Shown here: positions 30,340-40,860 of the stretch, one piece after another
Position numbering within the stretch: the first letter of the stretch is position 1
Layout of the letters: each line of letters begins with the position of its first letter
Origin: Pomphorhynchus laevis
Taxonomy: Eukaryota; Acanthocephala; Palaeacanthocephala; Echinorhynchida; Pomphorhynchidae
Assembly: GCA_012934845.2 (NCBI GenBank)
Contig: WNNJ02001588.1
Coordinates: 1-64,000 of the forward strand
Direction: 5' to 3'
DNA: 64,000 nucleotides
Notes under the pieces: generated by a model
Told to the model about the DNA's origin: nothing
Database searches by the model: none
What the model saw: only the letters and a program-made list of their open reading frames with translations
Translations under genes and position numbers: made by a program

Positions 30340-32400
30340 AGGTTAATTAATCTTATAAGATTAATCATCGATAAGATTAATCATATAGAAGATTAATCAT
30401 CGATAAGATTAATAATCGATAAGATTAATCATCGATAAGATTAATCATCGATAAGATTAATAATCGAGAAGATAAATCATCCATAAGATTAATCATCGAT
30501 AAGAATAATCATCGAAAGGATTAATCATCAATAAGAATTATCATCGATAAGATTAATCATCGATAAGATTAATCATCGGTAAGATATCATCATCAATAAG
30601 AATTATCATCCATAAGATTAATCATCGATAAGATTAATCATCGATAAGATTAATCATCGATAAGAATTATCATCGATAAGATTAATCATCGATAAGATTA
30701 ATCATCGGTAAGATATCATCATCAATAAGAATTATCATCGATAAGATTAATCATCGATAAGATTAATCATCGATAAGATTAATCATCGATAAGATTTATC
30801 ATCGATAAGATTTATCATCGATAAGATTAATCATCGATAAGAATTATCATCGATAAGATTAATCATCGATAAGATTAATCATCGGTAAGATATCATCATC
30901 AATAAGAATTATCATCGATAAGATTAATCATCGATAAGATTAATCATCGATAAGATTTATCATCGATAAGATTAATCATCGATAAGATTTATCATCGATA
31001 AGATTAATCATCGATGTGATTAATCATCGATAAGATTAATCATCCATAAGATTAATCATAGATAAGATAAATAATCGAGAAGATTAATCATCAATAAGAT
31101 TAATAGTCGAGAAAATTAATAATCGAGAAGATTAATCATCGATAAGATTAATCATCGATAAGATTAATCATCGGTAAGATATCATCATCAATAAGAATTA
31201 TCATCGATAAGATTAATCATCGATAAGATTAATCATCGATAAGATTAACCTTCGATAAGATTAATCATCGATAAGATTTTTCATCGATAAGATTAATCAT
31301 CGATAAGATTAATCATCGATATGATTAATCATCGATAAGATTAATCATCCATAAGATTAATCATAGATAAGATAAATAATCAAGAAGATTAATCATCAAT
31401 AAGATTAATAGTCGAGAAAATTAATAATCGAGAAGATTAATCATCGATAAGATTAATCATAGATATGATTAATCATCGATAAGATTAATCATTCATAAGA
31501 TCAAATCATCGATAAAATTAATCATCGATAATATTAATCATTTATAAGATTAATCATCTATAAGATTAATCATCTATAGGTTTAATCATTGATAAGATTG
31601 ATCATCCATAAGATTAATCATAGATAAGATAAATAATCGAGAAGATTAATCTTAATAAGATTAATAATCGAGAAAATTAATCATACATAAGATTAATCAT
31701 AAATAAGATTAATCACAGATAAGATTAATCATCGATATGATTAATCACAGATAAGATTAATCATCGATATGATTAATCATAGATATGATTAATCATCGAT
31801 AAGATTAATCATCCATAAGATTAATCATCGATAAGATTGATCACCTATAAGATTAATCATAGATAAGATAAATAACCGAGAAGATTAATCATCAATAAGA
31901 TTAATAATCGAGAAAATTAATAATCGAGAAGATTAATCATTGATAAGATTAATCATCGATATGATTAATCATCGATAAGATTCATCCATAAGATTAATCA
32001 TCGATATGATTAATCATCCATACGATTAATCATCGATAAGATTAATCATCGATAAGATTAATCATCGATAAGAATAATCATCGATAAGATTAATTATCAA
32101 TAAGATTAATCATCGATAAGATTAATTATCAATAAGATTAATCATCGATAAGATTAATCATCGTTAACATTAATCATCGATAAGATTAATCATCGATAAG
32201 ATTAATTATCGATAAGATTAATCATCGATAAGAATACTCATCGATAAGATCAATCATCGATAAGATTGATCATCGATAAGATTAATCATCGATAAGATTA
32301 ATCATTGATAAGATTAATCATCGATAAGAATAATCATCGATAAGATTTATCATCTATGCTATTAATCATCGATAAGAGTTATCACCAATAGAATTATCAT
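30340..32400. repeat. Degenerate 16-bp minisatellite with higher-order units
   Basis: About 2.05 kb of the unit GATAAGATTAATCATC, roughly 125 copies with frequent single changes (ATCGAT to ATCCAT, ATAGAT, ATCAAT, TTAATC to TTTATC). A variant block GGTAAGATATCATCATC plus AATAAGAATTATC recurs starting at 30578, 30707, 30884 and 31173. A second variant block (ATAAATAATCGAGAAG with ATAGTCGAGAAAATT) recurs near 31065, 31370, 31625 and 31865. These show segmental duplication within the array. Every unit contains GATAAG and most contain ATCGAT. Confidence 0.95.
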
Positions 32401-33306
32401 CCTATATCACTTGCCCTGTTTGATTTCGTATTCTTAACATATTATAAATTTATAGGACAATTTTTTTAGTGAGTAGAAAATTGATTTTATTCCTACACGA
32501 TATTTTCATTAACACAAATTCTAAATATAAACATCTTCGCGCATAAATATATAATTTGAATTACAAATTTTTGTAAGTGAACTCTTTAATTAGCAGACTA
32601 AAAGCTCAATCAATTTTTGTATTTGCAATTTTTATTAAGAGATGAAAGATTTAAATTTAAGTTTGCATTTTTTAATAAATTTTTTATATAAAATTTAATT
32701 TTATATAAAAAATTTATAATTTGATTTATAAAATTATTTAATTTTTTTAATTTGTTTAATTTTCGTTCAGTTTTTATAAATCACAATATATTCTTGACAT
32801 TATAGAAAAGTATAAACGCGGATGTTTTGGTTATTGTAATATTTTTTTTAAAACTTCGACTATTTCGACTATTTTAAGATATAATCTTGACTGCTTAATT
32901 TGATTATGATTTAAGCATATATCAGTTATACCGTAGTCGATAGCTAACTTTTAATTTTAAAATTAGCTATCCCTATTTGATTTAGTATTTAAACGCATTT
33001 TTCGAACTCGTTACTTTACTTATTATATCACAGCTGCAAAAGTTTCCGAAAACTCGATTATAATCTGATTTACGACAAATTAGATAATAGAATCGTAAAT
33101 AAAATCATGTCGCACATGCACCTTAAACTTAGAGTATCAAGGGTAATAATAAAAATTTCTATGATAGTCACATCAGCTGACTTGTTTTTTGAATGCTGGA
33201 CTTCAAAATAGAGATTTTTAAATTCAAGGAATGTAAATCATTTCGAGTGAGAGTTAATATTTAAAAACGATTTCAGTGGATATTCTACATAAAAAATAGG
33301 CTAAAA
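32401..33306. other. AT-rich intergenic DNA, possible 5' flank of next exon
   Basis: No gene recognised. It contains the 43-bp palindrome at 32675-32717. The last few hundred bases would be the upstream region of the signal-peptide exon at 33307. Confidence 0.45.
32675..32717. repeat. 43-bp near-perfect palindrome
   Basis: Two 21-base arms are exact reverse complements around a single T (32696). The arms are almost purely A and T, beginning ATAAATTTTTTATATA. Confidence 0.9.
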
Positions 33307-33364
33307 ATGCTAAAATATTCGTTGTTGCTGTTCGTTATTGTTGCCGTGTTCGGTCAATATAACG
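33307..33364 (+). CDS. Putative first coding exon with signal peptide
   Basis: ATG at 33307 opens MLKYSLLLFVIVAVFGQYN, a textbook secretory signal peptide: a lysine near the start, a run of 12 hydrophobic residues, and small residues before a likely cleavage point near G-Q. The exon ends exactly at a consensus splice donor, G|GTAAGT (33365-33370), leaving one base of the next codon. The frame closes soon afterwards without splicing, which supports an intron. No downstream exon was recognised; the intron would contain the four PLE-N 3' ends at 33.8-35.2 kb. The product is a secreted or membrane protein of unknown family. Confidence 0.5.
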
Positions 33365-33849
33365 GTAAGTTTTAATTAGAGAATCTAAGCGAAAATTGTT
33401 TTTTTTTAATAAAGTGATTTAATAAAGTGATTTCCAAATCTATGTTTTAAGGTTAATCTACTTTGTTATTTGTTAGAAAATGTAGACAAATTATATAAGG
33501 TACATGGGAAAAGATAGTTTGTTAAAATTATATAAAATATAATTGATTAATAATTATTAATTATAAATAATTATTTTAAATTCGCACTTTTTACAAATAA
33601 GGCTTTTATTGAATCTTTCTAACTCTGGCACGTTAGACAAAGAATTTTCCTCCACTCAGATTAACGGTGCAATGTTGCTTTGTAGACGTTCAATTTGAGT
33701 CTTCATTTCAGTCTATTGACATTGTGAATTATAAGCCATACCATTTTCACATCAGTATGTGATCCTCAATGTATGTTAGATTTTTATGAATGGGTAATAG
33801 ACAATATGCTTTGTATTAGTATAAGGAACACAAAATAATAAAATTTTAT

Positions 33850-33957
33850 CAGAGGAAATACTTCATTAGCGAGTATTTGGCACCGCTGCTATGTTGGGTA
33901 GAGGAAATAAGGGCCGAAACATGATATCACAGCAGTTCCTCCTGATGACCTCTATTC
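33850..33957 (+). ncRNA. PLE-N 3' structured RNA motif, copy 3
   Basis: Hairpin AAATACT/AGTATTT (33856-33862 with 33872-33878), stem CTGCTATG (33886)/CACAGCAG (33928), pseudoknot AATAAGGG (33906)/CCTCTATT (33949) pairing 7 of 8. GAAAC (33916) and CTGATGA (33942) are kept. Two stems show compensatory differences from copy 1. Confidence 0.55.
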
Positions 33958-34036
33958 CTTATTAAAATTTTTATGGATGGATAATAAATAATATGCTTTG
34001 AATTAGAATAAGGTACACAAAATAACCAAATTTTAT

Positions 34037-34143
34037 CAAAGAAAATACATCGTTAGCATGCATTTGGCCTCGCTGCTTTGTTAGGTCGATAAATAGGGAG
34101 CCGAAACCTAATAAAATTTCAGTTCCTCCAGATGACCTCTAGT
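34037..34143 (+). ncRNA. PLE-N 3' structured RNA motif, copy 4 (degenerate)
   Basis: The hairpin AAATACAT/ATGCATTT pairs 7 of 8 (34043-34050 with 34058-34065). CCGAAAC (34091) is kept. The CTGCT stem and the CTGATGA block (here CAGATGA) are decayed. Confidence 0.45.
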
Positions 34144-34507
34144 CTTTTACATAGTATGTTATTTATCAGTACACTCATAAAAATTGACTTTTATATTAAA
34201 TTTTAAATAATTGTTCTTACAAATTATATAAAGTCTTATATAATTATTTCTTAATTATAATTAATTAAAATTATTTTTTAACTATTAATAATTAAAAATA
34301 GGTAGTCTCAGTTAGCTGATCTGATTTATATAATAATAGTATTAAATAATCAAAATTTAAATAAAAAATAAATATTATAAATTCTATATAATTTTTAAAA
34401 TAATTCTATTCTTAATATATAAAAATCTGAATTATATAAAATCTTAAGTTTAAATATTGAGCCGGCATTATTAATCACCATAACAATTGAATAATCAAAT
34501 TTCATCC

Positions 34508-34604
34508 GAGGAAATACGTCACTAGTACGTGTTTGACCCCGTTGCTATGTAGGGTCGAGGAATACGAAACTAAAACATAGCAGTTTCTTCTGATTACCTC
34601 TAAT
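34508..34604 (+). ncRNA. PLE-N 3' structured RNA motif, copy 5
   Basis: The hairpin AAATACGT/ACGTGTTT (34512-34519 with 34527-34534) pairs fully, with one G-T wobble and a G-C pair where copy 1 has A-T. The stem TTGCTATG/CATAGCAG is retained with a wobble. Confidence 0.5.
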
Positions 34605-34916
34605 TCTTTTTTCTGATACATCTTATATTATTTATTAGTCAATTCATAAAAATTGACATTTATTTTTGAACTTAATTTAAAATTTTAACTTCATATAAAT
34701 ATATTGATATACATATAAATTGTATAAAATCTAATATAATTATTTATTATTCAAAATAATAATACAGAATTAAACTGTAGATAATAATAAATAATAATAA
34801 ACTGAAGTGCAAAGAGAACCTCAGCTCAAACAGTTACCGAAGCGAAGGAGGCGGCTTGGGAAAAATTTGAATAGCACATAACTTGATTATATTTATTGAT
34901 TATTTCCTCTTTCATC

Positions 34917-35020
34917 AGAGGAAATACGTCATTAACACGTATTTGTCCCAACTGCTATGTTGGGTAGGAGTAAGGGGCCGAAACCTGATATAATAGCAGT
35001 TACACCTGATGAACTCAAAT
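34917..35020 (+). ncRNA. PLE-N 3' structured RNA motif, copy 6
   Basis: The hairpin AAATACGT/ACGTATTT (34922-34929 with 34937-34944) pairs perfectly. CTGCTATG/AATAGCAG pairs 7 of 8. GGCCGAAACC and CTGATGA are kept. The pseudoknot strand after CTGATGA is altered and pairs poorly. Confidence 0.5.
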
Positions 35021-35329
35021 CCTTATTCTGATACAACGTCTGTTATTTATTAGTCAATTCATAAAAATGACTTTTATTTTAAATTACAATTTTTTATTTT
35101 AACTTAAAATAAATTATAGAAAATCTAAAAACAATTATTAATTTTATTACTTAATTATTAAATTTTGATCTAGTATTATTATGTTTTGTTCATTTTGTCA
35201 TTATATTAAATACCTTGACTCAGTAAGCTGATTTGTCCTATTCCCATTTGGACATATTCAAATCGGCAAGTGCTTGACCTAATCCATCTATTTATTCACA
35301 TATTTGATTATTGAAGTGGAAAGCTAATT

Positions 35330-35840
35330 TATTCGTGAAGAATAATAATATCTCTACATTCATTAATCCACCAGTTATGATTCAACCGGTCACACTTGAA
35401 ACACATATAATATGGCCTCATGCAAAGCTTTGGTTTATGTAATTTTGGCAATAAATACACAAAGACAATTGAAGAGTCCACCACATAAAGTTGTTGGACT
35501 AATCCTTCAAACATATGACCTTCAACTTGAAGAGTCTTCTAACAAGTTTCGATCAGGGGCCTCTATGTAAATTTTAATTTTGCGCTTTTATGAAGCTGCT
35601 CATTTTCATATTCACGTGTATTACTCCTAAAGAATTGTTTTCTAAATATGTAATTACTACTAGCCATTTTATCCATTAAAATTAACACATATGTTATTTG
35701 TAATTGTTTGAAATTGTAATCTTTTCGGGCAAATGTTTTGTTATCCAAAACAACTCTTTTTTGTCTGTTATGTTTCCCATTCCTTCCGCAGTTATTGCTA
35801 CAATTATGTTTTGAATATATGTCGTACTGAAGTATCACTA
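35330..35840 (-). mobile_element. Degenerate Penelope-like RT fragment
   Basis: On the minus strand two frames carry ITYVLILMDKMASSNYIF (compare the PLE-N TTIDKASNNFVF block) and then VFVYLLPKLHKPKLCMRP, the PLE KLHK signature. Spacing and order fit the fingers region of a Penelope-type reverse transcriptase. It is too diverged to belong to PLE-N, PLE-A or PLE-B. A plus-strand stretch at 35990-36060 (ITLISLNVNIYLNM) may be a weak motif A remnant of another piece. The rest of 35841-36689 is unassigned. Confidence 0.5.
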
Positions 35841-36686
35841 GCTATTATTTAGTTGTTTGTTTGTGATCTACGTAAATTCATGCGTTTATGTGCATAACCC
35901 GACGTATTGTATCATGCAAGTTTGAAAAATATAATATTCTCACTTTTAAAATTGCAGGTTTATCTAATTTTATACCAAAGGTTAGTATCAGTGTTTTGGA
36001 ATCTGATATTACTTTAATCTCATTGAACGTAAACATCTATTTAAATATGGCTTGTATATACCTTCCACTGTCAGCTGTTGATGCGTTTTGTACGTTGATT
36101 TTAATAAGAATGAAATTTTTAAAGCAGTGGAGAACACTACTATTCGTACTACGGGCTTTTCAACCTCTATTAAGTGGACGTTAAAACTGTCATTAAGTAT
36201 CTACTTAATCTTCGAACCCCCGCGATCCCTTAAAATTGAAATATATTATACCGCTTTTTCTTTTGGTATCAGTAATTTTTCTTTTAATTTTGTATACTTT
36301 ATTAAATTTTATTATTATCTCGGCTCGAAAACTTTATTATCAAATTTAATTCTTTGTACTTTCTTTGTGGTTTCGTCCACACGATTGAGATAAACGTTCG
36401 TATAATAATTATATTGGTGATTTGCTTGAGTCCGGAGTAAACCGATGCATGTCAGGACCTCGCTGGAGATTCTTACTGTATTAAGTTGTTAAATGTATAT
36501 CTGCATAGATAATAAGTGGCAATAATTATTTGAGCAAATTATTATAATTTATTATAATTATTTATTATGGCTTGAATAAATTATTCTAGTATTGTCCCTT
36601 CTTATATACAGAGGTTCACATCTAAATATAACAGCTTAATATAGTAAGAATTTCCAGAAAGGTATTGGTTCACATAGAACATATGG

Positions 36687-36690
<4 letters not shown>

Positions 36691-36775
<85 letters not shown>
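36691..36775. repeat. (AT)n microsatellite
   Basis: About 42 uninterrupted AT dinucleotides. From here to 38189 I see no supported gene. An 11-bp-arm hairpin lies at 37318-37349. Confidence 0.95.
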
Positions 36776-36777
<2 letters not shown>

Positions 36778-38189
36778 AGTGCGAAAAATCGCTTGAAACT
36801 GTGGTCCAGGAGACAAAACTGGCTACGATTGATTTTAAATCTATATGTGCTGCTAAATAAATGGACTTCGATCATCAGCTCCATCAGTCTAATGTATCAC
36901 TCCGAGACGCTGCTAACCACCCAGCAGAAATCGTAATTTGGATGAAGTGGTTAGGGTACGTTTCGACTGCTTTTGTGATAACCGTAAAAACACCAGCAAT
37001 TCCTCTAAATGCTAAACGAAGCTCAGATGCATAAAGTGTTTTATATATATTAAGCGTATATATCACTAGTCTCGATTTCAATCGATCTTCATGATCTCAT
37101 ACTCAATAATATATATAATCTGCGTTGTTCAATTATAATTTGAAATATTTATATTATACAATAAAAAACACACAAAAATGTCGTTTAGAATTTATAAAAT
37201 AATAATAAAACGATCGCTTGTTATTTGCATTGACAAGATCATTAATTCGCGTATAAAAATTATATCTTTATGGTGTTTGACTAAAAAGGTAGTACTATGA
37301 ATTATATCCTAATTAACATTATCGTATACATTTTATAATATACGATAATATACTTACATATGATGTTATACTTTTATTTTACTTATATTTTACTTACATA
37401 TGATATGCATAACTTTACGAAAAATAACATTAATTTAACAATCACAGATACTTACAGTGCCAATTCACTACTAGGAAGGATCAGTAAAGAAGAGTTAGAT
37501 TTAAATTTCGAACCAAAAAAATATCTTAACAATAAATTCATAAAATAATTTTTTAAACATTTAAAAATTACATTTACATTAAAAATTACATTTACATTTT
37601 TCTAAAATTTGCAATTAGAAATTTGTGTAAGTGTTTAATTTCTTTTTCGATAAAATTTACAATTAGCAGTAAACCAGCAATCAGCTCGACTTCCATATCG
37701 CGATTTGGGTAATCGCGATTTTCGTTTTGTGAGTTTATATCTTTGAAATAGTTTTAGTTTTCAAGATATGTATGCTAAACATATATCTCAATACATCATA
37801 TGGCTTGATAAATAATTTAAAATATTGGATGGATTCATCATATTTGGTTAAAAATAATTTTTAATCATTTGTTACGGAAATCAACACAAACGTTGTGGTT
37901 ATAAAATGGATAAGATGCATAAACAAAGTATTAGATTTACAAAAATATCTTAAAGTCAAGGCTCTCTGATTCTACTCCGATTTCTTCACATCTTCTTCAG
38001 CTGTACTAGATAAGCATATATAAGCCGTATAGATAAGCCTATACGCTGTTGAAATCTCGGAAATATTTATGTTTGAATATTTATGGCTAATTTTCACAAT
38101 CAATAACCAAATTGTATCAAATCTTTACCAATCTAATTGTCGTAAACACAAATATTTGACCATAAATTATTCGGTATATAATAAAAAAA

Positions 38190-38755
38190 AGATTTATTTA
38201 ACGTAGCAAATGCGTGCCAGCGCACGCTTACATGACCACAACAAAACAAAACTGTGAATCAGGTGTCGAGGTGGTGTGAACGAAGAAGGTGTTTGAATGT
38301 GATAAAGGAGGGAGCGCGGCGGACGTCGAGAGGCAGTTGATTCCAGGCGAGTGAGGCAGCGACGAGGAAGGATCGGAGACCATAGTTGTTGGAATAATTG
38401 GGAACGCGGAGTAAGAGGGTATGACGGGAACGCAGCGATAGCAAGGTGGGGCGAGTGTCGTCTAAGAAAAGAATGTTGATGAACGATGGGGACCGACAGC
38501 GATGAGACGAAAAGTTACGATAAGAAGGCGGAGTTTAATGCGGATGTGGATGGTGGGCCAGGAGAGTTGGGCAAGATATGTGGATGTGTGGTCGAAGCGA
38601 CGGAGACGAAAGAGCACTCGAACAGCGGTGTTGATTATTCGTTGTAGGGATTAGATGATTGATTTTGGAGAATTGGCGAAAAGGCTAAGGCAGTAATCGA
38701 TTTTAAGGAAAAGAAGCGATGAAAGAAGAGACATTCAAGAACGGAAGTCGATAAT
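38190..38755 (-). mobile_element. LINE 3' end (CR1/L2-like), fragment 2
   Basis: A minus-strand C-terminal part of a LINE ORF2. It reads FLKIDYCLSLFANSPKSII, IINTAVRVLFRLRRFDHT, then TLLLRVPNYSNNYGLRSF, AWNQLPLDVRRAPSFITFK and HHLDT-stop (38259). The family tail is typically PRYS...GRRSF...AWNSLP-DVR-APSL-TFK. The 3' end coincides with that of the fragment at 27505. Several frame breaks; 5' truncated. Confidence 0.65.
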
Positions 38756-39950
38756 CTAATTGCGGCTAGGCAAACTTGGAATGCAAAGTTGTCTAGTCCA
38801 TGCTCCTGTTGTGTATGTAGCCAGCATCTCCAATGTTGCGAACACCTTGGGTATGAATTCGTCTTCTTTCCCGGGATATTCACAAACTTTTGAGACGTTA
38901 ACCGCCACTATCCGGAAGAACTCGTTATGAAACACAGTGCTCGATCAGCAATCTTATCTCAATTGGGATTAGGGACGAGAAATAACCAAGTGTTGCGCTC
39001 TTGTCTAATTGAAACGTCATCCTCTTTTGACAAATCACGACTAATAGCGGTAGGCTGTCCTCACGCGAACGCATGGTTAAAGGCTACACCCTCAAAAATT
39101 AGCTCGCCGAACATGCCTCCTTCAGAATTTCGTATCTTGATAAAGATGTGACTGGAAATTCCAATATTAAAAAAAACCATATAAATGCAGACGATGCTTT
39201 AAAGATGCTGACGATTACGGATTTCAGGCCTTACTTGTCAATTCGGAAGATACCCAGGGATACGTCGTAAGGGAATAAGAGACACAGTATTCCATGCAGC
39301 CGAGTCAGCAGGTTTACACGTTGAGCGTAAAGTTTTGAATCTTGTCAGAAGTTAAAGAGAACCCATCTGATATCCTCCTACACGGCAATCCACCCGAAAG
39401 CAGTCATCCCTCAGCAGTCATCATACCCTCAGCAGTCATCATACTTGAATAAATCAAGCACAGAGGCTACTTACGCTGCGAAAGAGTACGCAATCCGCGA
39501 TAAAGAACGAATATATCGACATATCATTTAGGAAAATTGTTACATTTTTACCCCTGCAGTTGTTGATACCTATGGGGGATGGAACGTTAGCGTACTATGT
39601 CTAATCTGTAGAATAGCGCGATACCTTGCAGCTCGTCGAAACATCTCTTATTCACGGGAATGCCAAGGCCCTCCTGAAAAGCATCCCCAATGACGACAAC
39701 GGCTGGAATGAAGTGTCTATTGATTGCATTGAAAATCCTCAATATCGACTTTTTGCACTGCAACCCTCAACATCCATTATTGACGGATCCAACCAATGAA
39801 TATTGCTGCAACACGGAAATGAACAGAATTGCATTAGTGAGGAACTAGAAATTTCAAATCTAGTTGGAATGGAGCTCAATATTTCGAACACGAATCCTGC
39901 CAATATTGTATTAATAATTAAGAATGTAAGCGAATTAAAACATTAAGAAC
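38756..39950 (+). mobile_element. RLE-type LINE (family R-beta), decayed C-terminal half
   Basis: Related to the element at 52628-56025. Matching blocks are LRLGKLGMQSCLVHAPVVY (compare MGGLGLRSTNKHRAAAF), SFDKSRLIAVGCPHANAWL (compare RARLIAVSQPHANAWL), PGIRRKGIRDTVFHAAESAG (compare PGMRYNGIRDVVLQAVQSAG) and an acidic tail region. It carries many stops and an 18-base tandem duplication at about 39409-39445 (ccctcagcagtcatcata). The nuclease finger cysteines are mostly lost. It is much older than the 52.6-kb copy. Confidence 0.65.
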
Positions 39951-40208
39951 AACAACTTGATGGTTCCAAATTTAATCACAGTGTTATGTCATCAAGTGAA
40001 TTTCTGACATCAATTCGAGCAAGATATGCTACTGATTTTGATGATTGTTTACGAAATAATACTTCAAAATTAGCGCATTCAAGCTTTTCTCTTAAAAGCG
40101 TAGCTTTAGTTGCTATAGTAGGTATGTCAACTGGACACATTACCGGTAAAAATGTAAAAATTGAAGATAACCTCCGACCAAGATCACACCACACACTTGG
40201 CTGGATAA

Positions 40209-40790
40209 ATGCAACGATTTTTGGATTTGATTGCTGAACCAATAAATCTGCAAAATTACAAAGGATTTTGTGGTGGATTAGACAATAAATACGGATTAAC
40301 TGGCAATAGTTCATATTATTCAAAATTTGAAGGGAACGAAATAATGTTTTATGTATCAACACTACTACCTCCCCGCTCCTCAGATCCGCAGCAAATCGAA
40401 CGAAAAAGGCATATTGGCAATGACATTGTAACAATTATATTTCGGGAGCCTAGCGCTCATTTTTGTCCGTCTGTTATAAGCTCCCAATTCTTACAAGTAT
40501 ATATGTGTACAACCAGTGGACGCTGACTCTTATAGGGTAGTCGTAGCGGCCAAATCGAATATATCCCGAGTTGGGCCGTTTACTGAATGTATCGGTAAAT
40601 ATCGTAAGGATTACATGTTTAGAAAATGTCTATTTTCCAAACTTATCAATGCGCAGATAGCTGCTTGTAATTCTACTGTAAAAATCGGATCAATGATAAG
40701 AAAACGTCGCAACATGCTCTTTGAGCAGTTATCTGAGGAACTGAAAAATTCTAAATCGAACAAATTATTGATTTTTCAGCAGTCATTACT
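40209..40790 (+). pseudogene. Rap-GAP domain fragment (Rap1GAP-like), frame-shifted
   Basis: Encodes most of a Rap GTPase-activating domain. FLDLIAEPINLQNYKGFCGG, GLTGNSSYYSKFEGNEIMF, STLLPPRSSDPQQIERKRH and IGNDIVTIIF are followed, after a one-base shift near 40500, by VDADSYRVVVAAKSN, FRKCLFSKLINAQIAA and RRNMLFEQLSEELKN. The HIGNDIV block holds the catalytic asparagine thumb of Rap1GAP and SIPA1 proteins, and the ending resembles the helix after the domain in Rap1GAP. The upstream dimerisation part was not recognised (39986-40208 shows no homology I can read). Either this is a broken retrocopy or an exon of a gene carrying an assembly error at the shift. No introns are visible inside the piece. 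Confidence 0.75.
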
Positions 40791-40860
40791 TGTGTTAAAA
40801 GTCGAGCTTTTAATTCTGATAAATCTAGTCGAGCTTTTAATTATGCTAGTCAAGGAGTAG

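Larger units (their letters stand above)
33775..35240 (+). mobile_element. Array of four PLE-N 3' ends
   Basis: Four 3' untranslated ends of PLE-N or close relatives follow one another in the same orientation, each starting near the degraded KFLWMDNK codons or later. Structured motifs lie at 33850-33957, 34037-34143, 34508-34604 and 34917-35020. Conserved end blocks (tagtctcagttagctgat and similar) occur near 34300-34317 and 35215-35235. None has reverse transcriptase codons. The copies differ from each other far more than copies 1 and 2 do, so they are older or belong to subfamilies. Confidence 0.7.

Noticed and set aside
36636-36884. Minus-strand frame with a run of Ile-Tyr
   Set aside because: Artefact of the AT microsatellite.
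37360-37548. 62-codon open frame as a host exon
   Set aside because: The C-terminal half looks somewhat coding-like, but there is no convincing splice acceptor, homology or partner exon.
39976-40434. 152-codon minus-strand open frame
   Set aside because: It overlaps the plus-strand Rap-GAP domain, which has clear homology; the minus frame has none that I recognise.
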